Shown here one piece after another: positions 1 to 42,946 of a stretch of 64,000 bases of DNA. The notes under the pieces are model-generated. The model searched no databases. It worked only from the letters and a program-made list of their open reading frames with translations, and was not told where the DNA came from. A program made the position numbers and the translations under genes. Position 1 is the first letter of the stretch; the number at the start of each line of letters is the position of its first letter. Source of the DNA: Cristatella mucedo (taxonomy: Eukaryota; Bryozoa; Phylactolaemata; Cristatellidae); the NCBI GenBank assembly GCA_009760855.2, contig WPIO01000116.1:654001-718000 (forward strand). The letters run 5' to 3'.

Positions 1-143
1 TTGCTGACCACTCTGAATGTTGCTTCGAGTTGAAGAATTTTTGCTTGTACTAGACACTGCTAACATACTCCAAAGGTCCAATCTCGCTACTACACATGTA
101 GTAGCCAGGAATTTTTTGATGGGCCTACGGTGACGATGAACAA

Positions 144-555
144 TGTAATGTATGTAATGTATCCCCTTCAGTAACTCCACAAAGTCATAAAGACCATGTG
201 GGTGTTACGCAGGAGAGTTTTGTATAGTGCACTCACAGCCTAAGCGGCTTTCGGTATGCATTCGGTAGCCAACAGACTTCGTCTCACGCAACAAAGAGAA
301 AGTGGGAAGCATAGCAGAGTTAGGAGAGCAGTTGAGGTAGTGAGTAGCATAGAAGTAGCAGTTCAGGACCGCTGAAAAAGATGTGCCATAGTCGGCAGTT
401 GGAGAGTAGATGTCGTTGCGTAAGAATTGTGCAAGCGAGTTCCACAGTCTAGGACCTGCAGAGCTAAAGCTTCTGTCGCCAACTGTCTTTAAGCAGAGGA
501 ATGGGACAGCTAATTTATTGTCCACACAGGACCTGAGGGCGCGAACAGGCTGTAA
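144..555 (-). mobile_element. LINE family 2, 3' fragment
   Basis: Minus strand: SCVDNKLAVPF, then FSSAGPRLWNSLAQFLRNDI, LNCYFYATHYLNCSPNSAML, ending CECTIQNSPA-stop. The 3' UTR is CATGGTCTTTATGACTTTGT and ends in TACATTACAT repeats. Confidence 0.9.
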
Positions 556-618
556 CCGATGACCTTTCTATAGCCATCCGATCATAGCTCACCATGCCAC
601 AGGGTATACCCTTTGAAG

Positions 619-700
619 CAAATGTAAAGCGCCTGGAGAGAGATTGAGTTCTCTGAGGGTGCTTTATCAAGTACATTATTATTACTATTAAATTATTAAA
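619..700 (+). mobile_element. LINE family 1 tail fragment
   Basis: AATGTAAAGCGCCTGGAGAG, ATTGAGTTCTCTGAGGGTGC then ATT repeat. Confidence 0.8.
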
Positions 701-1019
701 GAATGCCTCTTGGCTTGAGGGAGCCAGCCATGATGTCAGCTCCTCTCTGTCTGTTCTGTTACATCCTCGCTCCGTGCTTCGCCCAGAGAAAAGGTCCGGG
801 CACCCTTTTTCTGGCCATCAGCAAATGGCCGCCCAAGTACATTCCATATCAAAGCAATGGATCTCTAGTTGTGCGTCTAGCCTTACCTGATAGTAAAACC
901 GTCTTTGGCTCTACCCATTAGATATCAAGAGGTCAAAGTAGCTGCTATTGTACGTTCATATCATATAGAAGAGGCTGGCTGGCTGCATCCGACAGTGGCT
1001 GACCGTGGTTACCCCTACC

Positions 1020-1110
1020 TTGCTAATAATAATAATAACAGTAATTTTATGCAGCACCCTCAGAGAACTCAATCTCTTTCTAGGCACTTTACAGTTGCAG
1101 CACTTCCATT
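1020..1110 (-). mobile_element. LINE family 1 tail fragment
   Basis: ATAATAATA, then GCACCCTCAGAGAACTCAAT and CTAGGCACTTTACAG, just upstream of perlecan exon 1. Confidence 0.8.
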
Positions 1111-1218
1111 CCTCCTCCCCGATACAGAGCTGGCAGAGCACAGATTCGTTTGACCCAGCTGTTGCTCTACCTCTGCTGCCGCTGCTGCAGTGCTTTCTGC
1201 TTGGCTCGTCGTTGGCAG

Positions 1219-31746
<30,528 letters not shown>

Positions 31747-31920
31747 CACGACGGCAAAGGCCACCATCGTCGGCTCCCGGCATTCGCCGAGCAGCGAGCA
31801 AACGCAGCCGATCCGAGAGCCAAGGTCGAATGCCAAGAGCCTCTGCTGCACAATCGCCTGCGCAAGCGCTGCACGGCACGTGTCTTAGATGTCAAGTGCT
31901 GTAGAGTAGACTAGAGTAGA

Positions 31921-31924
31921 GTTG

Positions 31925-32006
<82 letters not shown>
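31921..32006. repeat. GA microsatellite in perlecan 3' UTR
   Basis: About 40 GA units roughly 175 bases after the stop codon. Confidence 0.95.
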
Positions 32007-32012
<6 letters not shown>

Positions 32013-32345
32013 AAGCATTTTGCCTGTGCCCCAGCCCAGTTGTCACTTGTTAGGGTAAACCTGGAGTGCCGCCGCGACGGATGTCTAGCTAGAGTCTGCA
32101 TCCCGGGCTGCTGCAACTGCTGCTGCCAAAAGCGCGGATTCGATACCGTGTGCCGCACTGGATTGGGCACGCTTCTGACTGCAGAATTGCAGCGACACGC
32201 CAGCTTGCTGGTCGTCTACCTGCAGCCTGCTGCTGCTTCAGTGTTGCTGCTCTCTATTTCTTCTGCACCGTTCCAAATGCAGCGGTCTATGCAAAGATAT
32301 TTGGCGCCAGCTCGCGATGCTATCCCACTTTTGGAGGCGTGCAGC

Positions 32346-32351
32346 AATAAA
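32346..32351 (+). terminator. Candidate poly(A) signal of perlecan
   Basis: AATAAA about 600 bases after the stop; it would end a GA-containing 3' UTR. Confidence 0.45.
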
Positions 32352-32798
32352 GCTGTGTCAATGTCACAGCGCAGCGACGGCTCGTATGCCATCTTGTAGT
32401 TGCCCGAGCCATGCAGTCAATCTGAGCTTCACCTGGCCCTCATCTCTGCAGAGTGTCCGCCGAAGTTCACTGAGGCTGCTCGCTCAGCAGGAGCGGTCTG
32501 CCAGTGGGTAGGACGTGATTTTACTCCGGCATCCTTGTGACCTTCAAGACTTGTGTCGCTTTCGAGCTCGAAACGAATCGACCTGACTCACTGCTCTTCC
32601 AGAGTCTCAGTGGCTCTACCAGAAATGCAGCAAAACAGTGCCTGTCAGGCAACCGAAGCAGGCCAGCATTCGTGGAGTCGCCAAGTTAGGTTAGAAGTCG
32701 CGACTATTCGGATCTGGGAAAGCAGGCCGAATCTCCTCAATTCTTATCGAGCCAGCCAATCATAGCGGAGCTTCCTGCCCTTTTTTAGTGTACATCGC

Positions 32799-32804
32799 AA
32801 TAAA
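32799..32804 (+). terminator. Second candidate poly(A) signal
   Basis: AATAAA about 1.05 kb after the stop, immediately before a SINE-B copy. Confidence 0.45.
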
Positions 32805-32822
32805 GCCATGTGATAACATCGC

Positions 32823-32951
32823 GTGGTTTGGTCTAGCGGTTAAGGTGCTCGCCCCGACCAAGGTGTAACTGAGGTCGTAGGCTCGAGCCCCGCGGCATAT
32901 GTGAAGCGCCTGAATAGAGATAAAGTTCTCTTGGGGCGCTATATAAATGAG
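32823..32951 (+). mobile_element. SINE family B copy (best preserved)
   Basis: tRNA-like head TTTGGTCTAGCGGTTAAGG (A-box), B-box GGTCGTAGGCTCGAGCCCC, then GCATATGTGAAGCGCCTGA and a tail AGATAAAGTTCTCTTGGGGC with GCTATATAAATGAG. The tail has the same stem-loop as the local LINEs. Confidence 0.9.
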
Positions 32952-33066
32952 TTTTTATTTTACAGACCGCACGTCGGCTACTTCTTGCTGGCTCTACGGC
33001 TTCGCCGGGATATGTCGCCGAATTAGCCGGTATGAGAATGCTCTGTAATAAATAATAATTACGCTA

Positions 33067-33224
33067 GTAGCTAATTTATCAACCTCATTTATATTGCGGC
33101 AGAAGAGCCTTAAAAGCTGTCACCACCGCTCGAAGTTGGCAGTAAAGGATCGCCTACCGCTGGATTCGAACCTGCGACCTTGGCTGTGAAGACCAAGCAC
33201 CTTAGCTCCTCGGCCGTCAGGGTT
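33067..33224 (-). mobile_element. SINE family A copy
   Basis: Minus-strand copy: CCTCATTTATATTGCGGCAG, AAGAGCCTTAAAAGCTGTCA, B-box complement GGATTCGAACCTGCGACC. Confidence 0.85.
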
Positions 33225-33404
33225 AATCTGGTCGCATAGAAGACAGACAGTCATGGAAAGAATTCGGTTATTTCGATAAATCGAAAGAGTCGGGAGAAGA
33301 ATAGGAAATCCGAACACGTGCGGTGGAGTTTTCCTATCGGTCGGCCAACCGTAAGGCAGCCCACCATTAAGTCGGCCCTCGTCGGCCACTGTGCCGGTGT
33401 TGTA

Positions 33405-33735
33405 TGTATGCATGTAATGTATCTCCGTCTGTAACTCCACAAAGTCATAAAGACCGTGTGGGTGTTACGCAGGAGAGTTTTGCATAGCGCACTCACAGCC
33501 TAAGCGGCTTTCGGTACGCATTCGGTAGCCAACAGACTTCGTCTCACGCAACAAAGAGAAAGTGGGAAGCATAGCAGAGTCAGGAGAGCAGTTGAGGTAG
33601 TGAGTAGCATAGAAGTAGCAGTTCAGGACCGCTGAAAAAGATGTGCAATAGTTGGCAGTTGGAGAGTAGATGTCGTTGCGTAAGAATTGTGGAAGCGAGT
33701 TCCACAGTCTAGGACCTGCAGAGCTAAAGCTTCTG
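33405..33735 (-). mobile_element. LINE family 2, 3' fragment
   Basis: Minus strand encodes the C-terminal stretch SSAGPRLWNSL, YSPTANY-like, and the 3' UTR AGTCATAAAG/CTCCACAAAGTC seen in copies at 144, 5590 and 46425. It stops where an LTR begins. Confidence 0.88.
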
Positions 33736-34500
33736 TGTTACGTTACTGTGTCTCCGGCTGCAGCAGCGCTAGTGGAGTCTCACGAAGACACGAGCGGGCG
33801 AACGTGAGCGGTGAACGAGACTCAAATCTTTATTCCCCCACCAGATCCATGTATCAGCTAGAGGCTGACTCACCACAGATAAGTGAGTGCATCTGTGGTG
33901 GGCCACATGCTTTCATAAAAGGCTGCACTTGAGTCAATTGCTCAACCACCTGCTGCGGGTGGGGCGTACATTAGTGGCCGAGGAGCAACAGGCGCATACA
34001 ACACCCGACTGCAGTGGTGCCCTCTCTACCTGGTGCCAGGGCTCGACAGTCCTCAGATTGTATGTCTGCTGGCAGCATTAAGAAACAACGGGCATTCTCT
34101 TGCTAGTAAATACCAGACTCGCCGTAATCATATTGGACAATGCTATGAAGTCGGTGCAGTGGCTTTCGAATGCGGTTTTGGCGTTCGATAATAAACTGCA
34201 AGTGCGAGTGCAATCAGTTAAGTATTGTTCTCGGAGGTCCTAACCTCAGAAGTTTTTGTAACAGTGCCACCGAATTAGTGGCCACGAACGCGAGTCTTCA
34301 GAGCCAGTACTTGGTTAAGAGTTGAGAAGCCTGTTGGTAGTCCTTGTGGAAAGATTGTCGCGTCAGATTGTGTGCAGCCAGACGGCGAAAGATGGCGATT
34401 AACGAGTTCGAGTTGCGAGTTGGCCCGTCTGCCGCTTCCAGCCATGCAGCCGCCTGCTTTTATGCATCCTGCTCCTTAGTAGTCAATGCGTGATGCTCAG
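33736..34500 (+). mobile_element. LTR retrotransposon remnant (probably Ty3/Gypsy-type): one LTR plus short leader
   Basis: An LTR of about 528 bp (33736-34263) starts TGTTAC and ends GTAACA, with a poly(A) signal near its end. About 240 bases of internal leader follow, with what may be the very start of a gag-like frame. The rest of the element is absent. It sits at the edge of a LINE family 2 fragment. Family is inferred from end structure only; old fossil. Confidence 0.5.
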
Positions 34501-34602
34501 TAGTAGACAGGATTAAGCCAGGGGTGGTGCCAGTACCTCACTTTGCCAGAGGCAGCCAATCATCGGGGGGGGGGGGGCTGAAGAGGCATTCTTGAGGCAT
34601 TA

Positions 34603-34822
34603 ATAATAATAATAATAATGCACTTGATAAAGAATTGATATAAAATTGATTAAAAAAATGATAACAAATTGAGCCCTCTGAGAACTCAATCTCTTTCTAG
34701 GCGCTTTACATTTGCTGCAAAAGGAAACGCGATTGAATGGTGATTAATATCCCGCTTAATAAGCAACATGAATAACACGGTCAGGGGTGACATGCACAGG
34801 GTCAAGGGTCAGCATGCAAGAG
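34603..34822 (-). mobile_element. LINE family 1, 3' UTR fragment
   Basis: ATT-repeat end, stem-loop tail complement CTCAATCTCTTTCTAGGCGC, then GGTCAGGGGTGACATGCACA. An AT-rich insert splits the tail at 34630-34672. A short TC repeat follows at 34824-34850. Confidence 0.82.
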
Positions 34823-34849
34823 CGGCTCTCTCTCTCTCTCTCTCTCTCT

Positions 34850-36640
34850 ACCTCTTATCAAGTCGGTCCAAGGTGCGGTGCGCCCGTGGCTCCCCCCACG
34901 TCCACCTACGGCGAATGATTGGCGCCCATTGCATGGGTTATTTCTCGGCTCGGATGCTTCGCAAAGTATTAGTCACTATCTCGAGGAGCCGACGTTCCCT
35001 ACTCGTAATCGAGCAGATCACGAAGGCATGTAAGAACTCGCGGTAATCGGATTCACGAGATGCCGTGCAGTGTGCGGAATCGTATAATGATGTGAGCCAA
35101 TGCTGATTGCAGTGATTGTTTTATGTAGCCGCCTTTGAGGTGGCGGCTATCTCGCTTGCAACGCTAGCTTAGCATAGCTCTCTGAGCCGGGTCTCGCGTT
35201 GGCCAATAGGCTGCCCTGCAGGAGACGCGTGTCCGGTTTCCGTGAAACGGTCGAGACGCTGAATACGTTGTAGACGTTCTGATTCCTGTAACAGCTGTGA
35301 ACATTGGCACAGTGCTTTGCGGGGTTTTATGCAACATTTGTGTGTCCCAATGCACACATATTCGTAAAAAAAAACTTTCTCTGCCTAAGAACCTTTGGTG
35401 GTGACCCGTTCGTAGCGCTGATACTCATGTACCAAAGTCCACTGAACGCTTCAGCTAAAACTGTTTATCGGCAAACTCCCGCATCTCTTTTCTGACAGAA
35501 AATCATGAAAATACCAATAGGTTATTTTTTATAGCGCCCTCAGAGAACTAGATCTCTTTCATGGCAAGTAGCATTTGCTATATAGATACGGTTACGAGTG
35601 GTGGCTCTCAAACACTCCTATCGGTCAAGCGGTAGTTTCGCGGTGCTGCGTCAGCTTGGTTAAGCAGCGCGCCGCGTCTCGAGCCCGCGTCCGCGGGTGG
35701 TTGCGCCTTTCCCCACTCGATGCATTCGAGACCGGCTGCCTGCTGGGAAGCTCGCGTCTCCTGGCAACGACGCATACCGCACTGCTACCGTTCTCTCCCT
35801 CCGGTCGTTCGCTTTCGAGCGACCTTAGCGGCGTCTCGTGGCTACGCGAGGCCAACGCAAAGTCATTAGCAGCCCTAGTTTTGGTAGATTCTACGCCACA
35901 CGGGAGCAACGTATTTTGTTTGGCCGCAAGTCGTGCGTGATGTTGCCTTGCAAGCGACGAACCTAGCCTAAAGAAACTTGGCAGGCGGCCACGACCCAGA
36001 CGAGCTCTGTCGGGGGTCATCGCCATACGGCAAGCAGCACTGTGACAATGTCGCTCTCCACTACTTAGGTCTCCTATATCGCAGCGTTCCGATTACGCAA
36101 CGCTGCGATAACGCTTGTTATTATTGTTAATATTATCATTATTCGCGATACTCAAGCGCTTTTGCAAAAACTGTAACTCGGTAGCAAAAGATTTTTCCCA
36201 GTGGCGGGCAGTAATATGTTTCTTATTACACATATAGGCTCATTATTATCGCAGAAGAGCAGATCCTGGTCATTGATGAGCATTGTTACGGTTATTAACG
36301 GAGTTTGACACGTATTTAAAATTCAGACCAATGTTTGAGTGGTGATATGGGTCACCATTTTTTATGATAGAATTTTTTCACTCCAACTCCATTTACGATA
36401 GCCACATTGTAAAGTTAGCATTCAGAGCTGCCTCTCGCCGCAGAAATTTTTATTAATAGGTGAACATGGCAAGCAGCTATTGCCAAAAATAGCCACAAGT
36501 CGCCTAATATCTTAGATGCAGGTACGAACTTTTGTGCGGAATACATCACCAACAGTCTAAGCTTAAGGTTTTTTAATTAACTGCCAGTGAGGTAGCTGCG
36601 CTGCTGCATTTAAACGATGACTACTATGCTGCTTGATGTA
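34850..36640. other. Intergenic stretch, locally GC-rich
   Basis: Contains a minus-strand tail piece near 35525-35580 (AGCGCCCTCAGAGAACTAGA). Open frames at 35575-36026 on both strands reflect GC content. No gene recognised. Confidence 0.5.
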
Positions 36641-36812
36641 AAAAAAATCCTAGCTGATTAAACAGCCTCCTTTTGTATAGCGACAGAAGAGCCTTTTAGG
36701 GCTATCACCACCGCTTGCAGTGGCAATAAGGAATCGCCCACCACCACAGGAATCGAACCCACGACCTCGGAACCGAGGTCGTGAAAGCAACCGCCTTACC
36801 CCTAGTACTCTT
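36640..36812 (-). mobile_element. SINE family A copy
   Basis: Starts (plus strand) with eight A, TAGCTGATTAAACAGCCTCC, GACAGAAGAGCCTTTTAGGG, B-box complement GGAATCGAACCCACGACC. Confidence 0.88.
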
Positions 36813-36954
36813 GTCCTCGCTAATTCAAGCACACGCCAAGTGAGTACGCTTGGTTCAATCCTGACGTTTGACATTCAATTGATTGCTATCCTGACAACTT
36901 AATCGAGGTTTTCGTGGAGTGATAGCTTTTATCTAGTTTTTACTTAACAGTAAT

Positions 36955-37795
36955 AGTTATAATACATTTGTGTAGCCATTCAAAGAACGTAATCTTTTTC
37001 TAAGCTCAATGCATATGCATTAAAGGAAACAAGATTAAATGGTTAGCGGTAGTATGCTCAATTTCTGCAACATAACACGGTTAGAGGTGACATTGACAAA
37101 GTCAACATGCAAATACGATTAGTTGCAGTCAGCATGCCTAAGCCCACAAAAAATGAATCGTATAAACCCACTAAATACTGCGATAAGAAAATGCATTTTT
37201 AGCTTCTTTCAAAATATCTTGTCAGGGGATGTCATAGCGTCAGTCGGGAATGAGTTAGAGGCTTTAGGAGCATACGAACTAGAGGCCTTGTCTCCAGATG
37301 ACTAGAGATTCCTTAATGGTTCGACCTTAATGATTCGATTAAAAGATCTGGTGGTACGCCGACGAGCCTGGTGGCGGAGTAGGTCTGATAGGTAAGCTGG
37401 AACCCAAAGATGAAGGAACCAACAAGTGAATGACGGAACGTTGACTGGGAGACAGTGCAGATCAGCTAGAAGTGGTGCGATGTGGTATCCGAGACGCTCA
37501 CGAAAGGCATGCCTAGCAGCAGAGTTTTGCACCAGCTGTAAGAGCCTGATTTCCCATGCCACTAAACCAGCAAGCAGTGAGTTGCAGAAGTCTGGCCGGG
37601 ATGTCACGAACGCATGGATTAATTTAGATTTGGTACACGTGTCTAAGCAAACCCGAATCTCAGCACCTCTCCGTAGGCTGAAAGTGGGCCGACTTGACTT
37701 CGAGCTTATGTTTGAGTCTAATGCTAGATCACTTCGTTACAGAATACCTAGATTTCGTGCTGTAGCAGCAGGCGTGATGCAGAGTCCGTTTTGAG
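36955..37795 (-). mobile_element. LINE family 1, 3' fragment, decayed
   Basis: Minus strand gives TSRPDFCNSLLAGL, then LVQNSAARHAFRERLGYHIA and PLLADLHCLPVNVP, the segment after the reverse transcriptase, then the 3' UTR. Confidence 0.82.
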
Positions 37796-37844
37796 ATTTA
37801 AGTTTTTTATTTTATGAATAACACTTATTTTGCTGCCACATATG

Positions 37845-38130
37845 CAATGCGATGCAATGCAATTTCTCTCCGTCTGTTACTATGCTAAGCCACAAAGACT
37901 ATGCTATCGGCACGCCCGAGAGTTTTATGCAGTGCATTTTAAGCCCTCGTGGCTTTCGGAGCGCATTACTTAGCCCATTTATAGTTTATCCCACGCACAG
38001 AGAAAAAGCAGGATGTCGAACAGAGTCAGGAGAACTGAGTCAGCAGGAAGTAGAACTGAGGAGACCAGTGGAGGCAGTGAAGGAATTTAGGTATTAGCCC
38101 AGAGCGGCTAGAGACAGTGCTGCAGTAAGC
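37845..38130 (-). mobile_element. LINE family 2, 3' fragment, heavily decayed
   Basis: CTCCGTCTGTTACTATGCTA, AGCCACAAAGACTATG and the complement of the C-terminal coding end are recognisable. Confidence 0.6.
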
Positions 38131-38174
38131 AGCAGGAGAGGTGTTATCGTTTTGTTAGAATTGACAGCATTTAA

Positions 38175-38475
38175 ACATTGACAACATTTAAAAATAAATT
38201 AAAAACGCACTTATTTATGACAGCCTTTAGTGGGTCCCCGTAATTCGACCTTTATGTGCTAGTGCGTGCTGACACTGTGCATGCTATCACTGACCAAAAC
38301 TTGCATGCTGACCCTATGCATGTCAACCCAAACCATTATATTCTTGTTGTTTATTGAGCATTCTACCATTAACCATTCGATCGTGTTTCCTCTGCCCGCA
38401 GCTTACGTAAAGCGCATTAAAATAAATTGAGTTCTCCGAGGGCGCTTTTCAGGAGTGTTATTATTATTGTTGTCA
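38175..38475 (+). mobile_element. LINE family 1, 3' fragment
   Basis: Plus strand: AACGCACTTATTTATGACAG (end of ORF), TGCATGCTGACCCTATGCAT, tail ATTGAGTTCTCCGAGGGCGC and TTATTATT. Confidence 0.85.
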
Positions 38476-39779
38476 CTCTTTAGTGCAGGTATTGAGAAAA
38501 CGGTAATGAGAAAAGCAAAACACTAACGTTCTCAGTTGCATTACCTTTCCTGGTATAGGTCCGTTGATCGCTGTTTAGTTGAATCGTGCACTGATTACAA
38601 TGATCCGTTTACTTGGCTAAATTAAATCAAATCAAATCAAATCAACGATCGATCGTTCGCTAATCGATTGCTAAATCAAGTCACTCTTCCTTCGTACGGC
38701 AAGCGTCATAGCTACGGACGGCAAGCGTCACCAAATATCCTGGTATCTAAGCGCTCAACACGAAACTGTAGTACGTTTTGTTAGTGCTTTGAGAACAAAA
38801 TGACTAAGTCCAACATGTCGCCGCATGCACTCCTGCCGGTGTAGCTGCTGCTTCACTATGCAGCTATTTCCTTGTCATATGTACATTTTTAATCACCTAC
38901 ATCACATATTTCGTTCTTCAAACTGGTGATTAGCGAGATACCTTTGTGCTCTCTTGGATTACCCTTTGTGATGCAGAGCTGTCAGACAGTGAAAACAGCC
39001 TGCACAAAGGAGCGCGTTAAAAGCTGCCTATTGATTTTCCCCTCTTGCTTGTAATTAAAATTGCGTCAGCCGCGAAACGCAAGCGCAGCGAATGAGCTCT
39101 CTCTGTCAGCTCAGCACTTGTAGGCTAAGCAAATCAAGCTGGCAATTTCCTCTGCATTGGTTGAGCTGGGCTTTCAGGCATGCTTAATTTATTAAAGTTT
39201 TGCACGATCAATTTACTTACCTGGACTGCATATTCTTCGTCTCTCCCAGTCTGACTGAGACTTTGCTGGATTCTTGCGAAGTTAAATGCTGCTCCATTGA
39301 GCTGTTCCATCTTTATCGTCGCTACTTTGCTGGACAGCATATTGAACACGCTTCCAGAAATCAGGTAATATTAACTATTTATCGCAGCCAGCACCAAAAA
39401 TATGGCTACGACCACTGAGTCTTGCGTTGCCACTGTCGCAGTTTTCCTAATATCTAGCCTATAGGCGATTAAGATAAACTAACACTTTTGAGCATAGACT
39501 TCAGTAAAAGCTGGCTGGCTAACACCGTGATTACAGAGGCGTTGGTAGAGTCTTGTTCGTTGTTATAGTTGTTATGCTGTTGTGTTACGTTGTAATGTGG
39601 GATTTGTGGCCAGAGATGTTTACAGCATGGGCCCAGGTGGTGGTTGGAATTACGATGGTCCAAATAAGCAAAGCTGCCCAGCTGTCGTGGACTGCGCACT
39701 TAAGTCACTCGTAACATCATTTCGTTACAAATCATTGAAATCAGCTTTAATCAATTACTGGAAAACTGACTGAAAAAGC
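38476..39779. other. Intergenic, no gene recognised
   Basis: Only a short AATCA repeat near 38625-38645. Confidence 0.5.
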
Positions 39780-40015
39780 TGACAATCATACGCCCACATG
39801 GCACTTAGTAAGCACGCATTTGCATGCTGACCCATGTCTGCGCATGTCACCCCTAACAAAATTATTCATTTCGTTCGTTTTTTAGGCATGATTTTACTCA
39901 CCATTCAATTGCATTTTCCTTTGCAGCAACTGTAAAGCGCCTAGAGAGAAATTAAGTTCTCCGAGGGCACTTTATCAAGTGCATTGTTATTATTATTATT
40001 ATTATTATCATTAAG
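39780..40015 (+). mobile_element. LINE family 1, 3' UTR fragment
   Basis: GCATGCTGACCCATG, CATTCAATTGCATTTTCCTT, tail GTAAAGCGCCTAGAGAGAAA and ATT repeat. Confidence 0.85.
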
Positions 40016-41834
40016 CGGCTGTCAGACACTCAACAAATTAAAAATTTGCCGTTTTAGGCTTTGTCATGCATGCCTCGTCCACTTTCTATTTGAAGTTACA
40101 GCGAAGACCGCGCGGGGCTTGGTGACCTTAATTAACCGGACCAACTTGCTAGGGAGGTGGTAGGTAGCTCGTACCTAATGCTAGCTCTCTAGAGTAGCGT
40201 GTGATCCAAGAGCGTTCTTGCGGTTCAGTGAAGCAGCTTCATACCCAGCTTCTCTCTTTCGAACGGCCTTCCTGCGGTTCAGGCTCGGCTCCATCTTTAC
40301 TCGCCCCTTCCCGGCGGGCTTTTCCTTGAATGGCCACCTCTGCCCACCATACTTTCCGGCAGCTGGGGTACTCGTCGCTCCGACTTGCAATTTCGCTTGC
40401 ACTGGGACTATACTATATAAAGTGTATTGTTATCAGTATTATTATTATTATTGCGCATTCCGCTCACTGACCTGCTGACAGCTAAGTATGAAAATGTCTA
40501 AGCTCGAACAAGTGCTCACGCAAAGTCATGGATAGTCCCACTTAGCATAAACTTTTCTAACAAGTTCCTATCCGATACTAAGCAAGCTAAGCATTTTCAG
40601 ACGCTCGTGTGCTACCCTTGATCTGAGATGATTCGTAATCTGCTTTAGCTTGCTGAATGACCGCTGAACTGAGAATTTTGTCATCATGAGGCGGAGGAAA
40701 ATGCACAGAGCGATCTTTGTGTTCGCAAACGTGCTACGGAAGCTACTATCCGATCTGTTAGTGCCCGCTCAACGCGTTTTGCTGAGTCACGTCGTGTTGG
40801 CAGTCTAATTACGGCTTATTGATGAGTAGAACTGACCTCGTTCTCCATGATTTGTTGTTTCTTAGGCTTCCAGTTTCAAATTTTTGTATGCGGAAGTCTA
40901 CAGCTTCTGGCGATATTAGCTTGCGTGAAAGAAAATAGACAAAGCTAGATAGTAAATAGAAAGTCTAGTCGCGATCAATAGATTTCTTTGACAGCGAACG
41001 AATTGCTCTGAACAGATCACGCGAGCACTTTCTTAGTTTTCTATCGGCTGAGTACACAGGTCTGGTCGGAGTGAAATTTGAGTCCCAGTGGGCACATCAC
41101 GCACTACATGCTGTCAAGCAGCACTCGCAATGTCGTGAAAAATCTCGACGGGCCATTCACAGACGTTTTTAGTATAACAGACTTCAGATCGACACAAAAC
41201 TGGAGTATTATCACGTTCTAGAGACTCAGTATCGTCCATGGCAGCGTCTTATCTCCGCTGTAATGGCGGACAGCCGACTTGCCGACTTCAGTTTCAGCTG
41301 CTGTCTCACATACGCATATAGTGATGCAGACGATGAAGCTTTGAAATCTACTCCTACCTCAGCCCCTGAGCTGCAGTGACGATTCAGGGCTGAGTTTATT
41401 GCCAAATGTACGTCTCAATCGACCGCGTCTCAGTTGTAGGCGGTAGCATTCCGCTGGGCCTGTTCGTGGCGTTCTGACCACTTATGCTTGCAGTTTACGT
41501 CACGCTCCTTTGAAGTCCTATCGTTAGTTTATCTGTAGTTTTATAATCTGTTTTATACAATATTTAAGTAAGTTAATATTATGATAGCCAGGAAATTCAA
41601 CCACGCAGACGCGGTTGAATTAAACCAGCAGCCATTTTTGCGGTTGAGAAAGGTTGCGTGCCGAGTCAAGGTCAGGACGTCGCAGCTCGTAGGTCCTCGC
41701 GAGCATGAAGTGTAGCGCACCGAAGAGAATTGCGTACGGCGAAGCCCCAAAATGCGCATTGTGGGGGACATGAGGACGGCTGTATTTGTACACAGGCGAC
41801 GCAGGTGTGAGAGCGTAAATTCTGGTGGTCGTAG
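40016..41834. other. Intergenic, no gene recognised
   Basis: Short ATT run near 40438-40452. No open frame resembles a known family. Confidence 0.5.
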
Positions 41835-42107
<273 letters not shown>

Positions 42108-42946
42108 GGTAGCGTCCACACAGGTAGGTAGCAAGACAGTAAGTGCCAAAAACATGGCAATGATGCAGTCGCATACCGCCCATAGGGTTGGCGAAGCGTC
42201 GGCTGTGGCGGAATCACGCGATGGCGTAGTCACCCCCACGAAACAGTAATAGACGACTGTGACAAAACTTGTGCGTGCATTGAATTCAAATTACAGCTAA
42301 AATAAAACGTTGCGACAAGCAGCTGCTGCTTAGACGCGCGGTCCTCTTAGATGCCCCTGGCACAGTGGCTGATTATATGGCCAGTGGCCCCAAGCCGAAC
42401 TGCACCGGCGAGCCTGCTGCAGCTGCGTTCCGAAGTGGTGAGAGGCTAGAGGTCGGTTTCCACGCGACTAATAATCTTTTCGTCGGGCTACGGTGCTCGT
42501 AATGAAGCTAACGTCTTGATTTTATAGACGCAATTCGTGAAGGCGACGCCGCGAATCAACCGTTGCTTTTTCGAGCTTTCAAATATGAAGCACCTAATTT
42601 GTTTCTTAGAAGCGGGTGGGTACACAAACGTCCGAGAAGGGGGGCGGCAGTCGGAGCATGGAGGTAACTCCGGCGACATTCGGAGCATGGAGGTAATTCC
42701 CGACGGTGACGAGCAATTCGAGAGTGGCTCTTGAAGTTATGAGATGCGATATCAGCCAGATAGCATGGTAATTGGGAACTATTTCATGTCCTAATCAATA
42801 TTTTGGCTAGGAAGCTCGGGAAATGTCAGTCAGTAAGGCGACGGGTCAGCCTCGGACATGGCTTGCAAGTAGTCATCGAAGAAGCGCCAATGCACGCTGC
42901 TCGTGCGCAGGCTATGGATGAGCATATTTATGTCGCTTATACGGAA

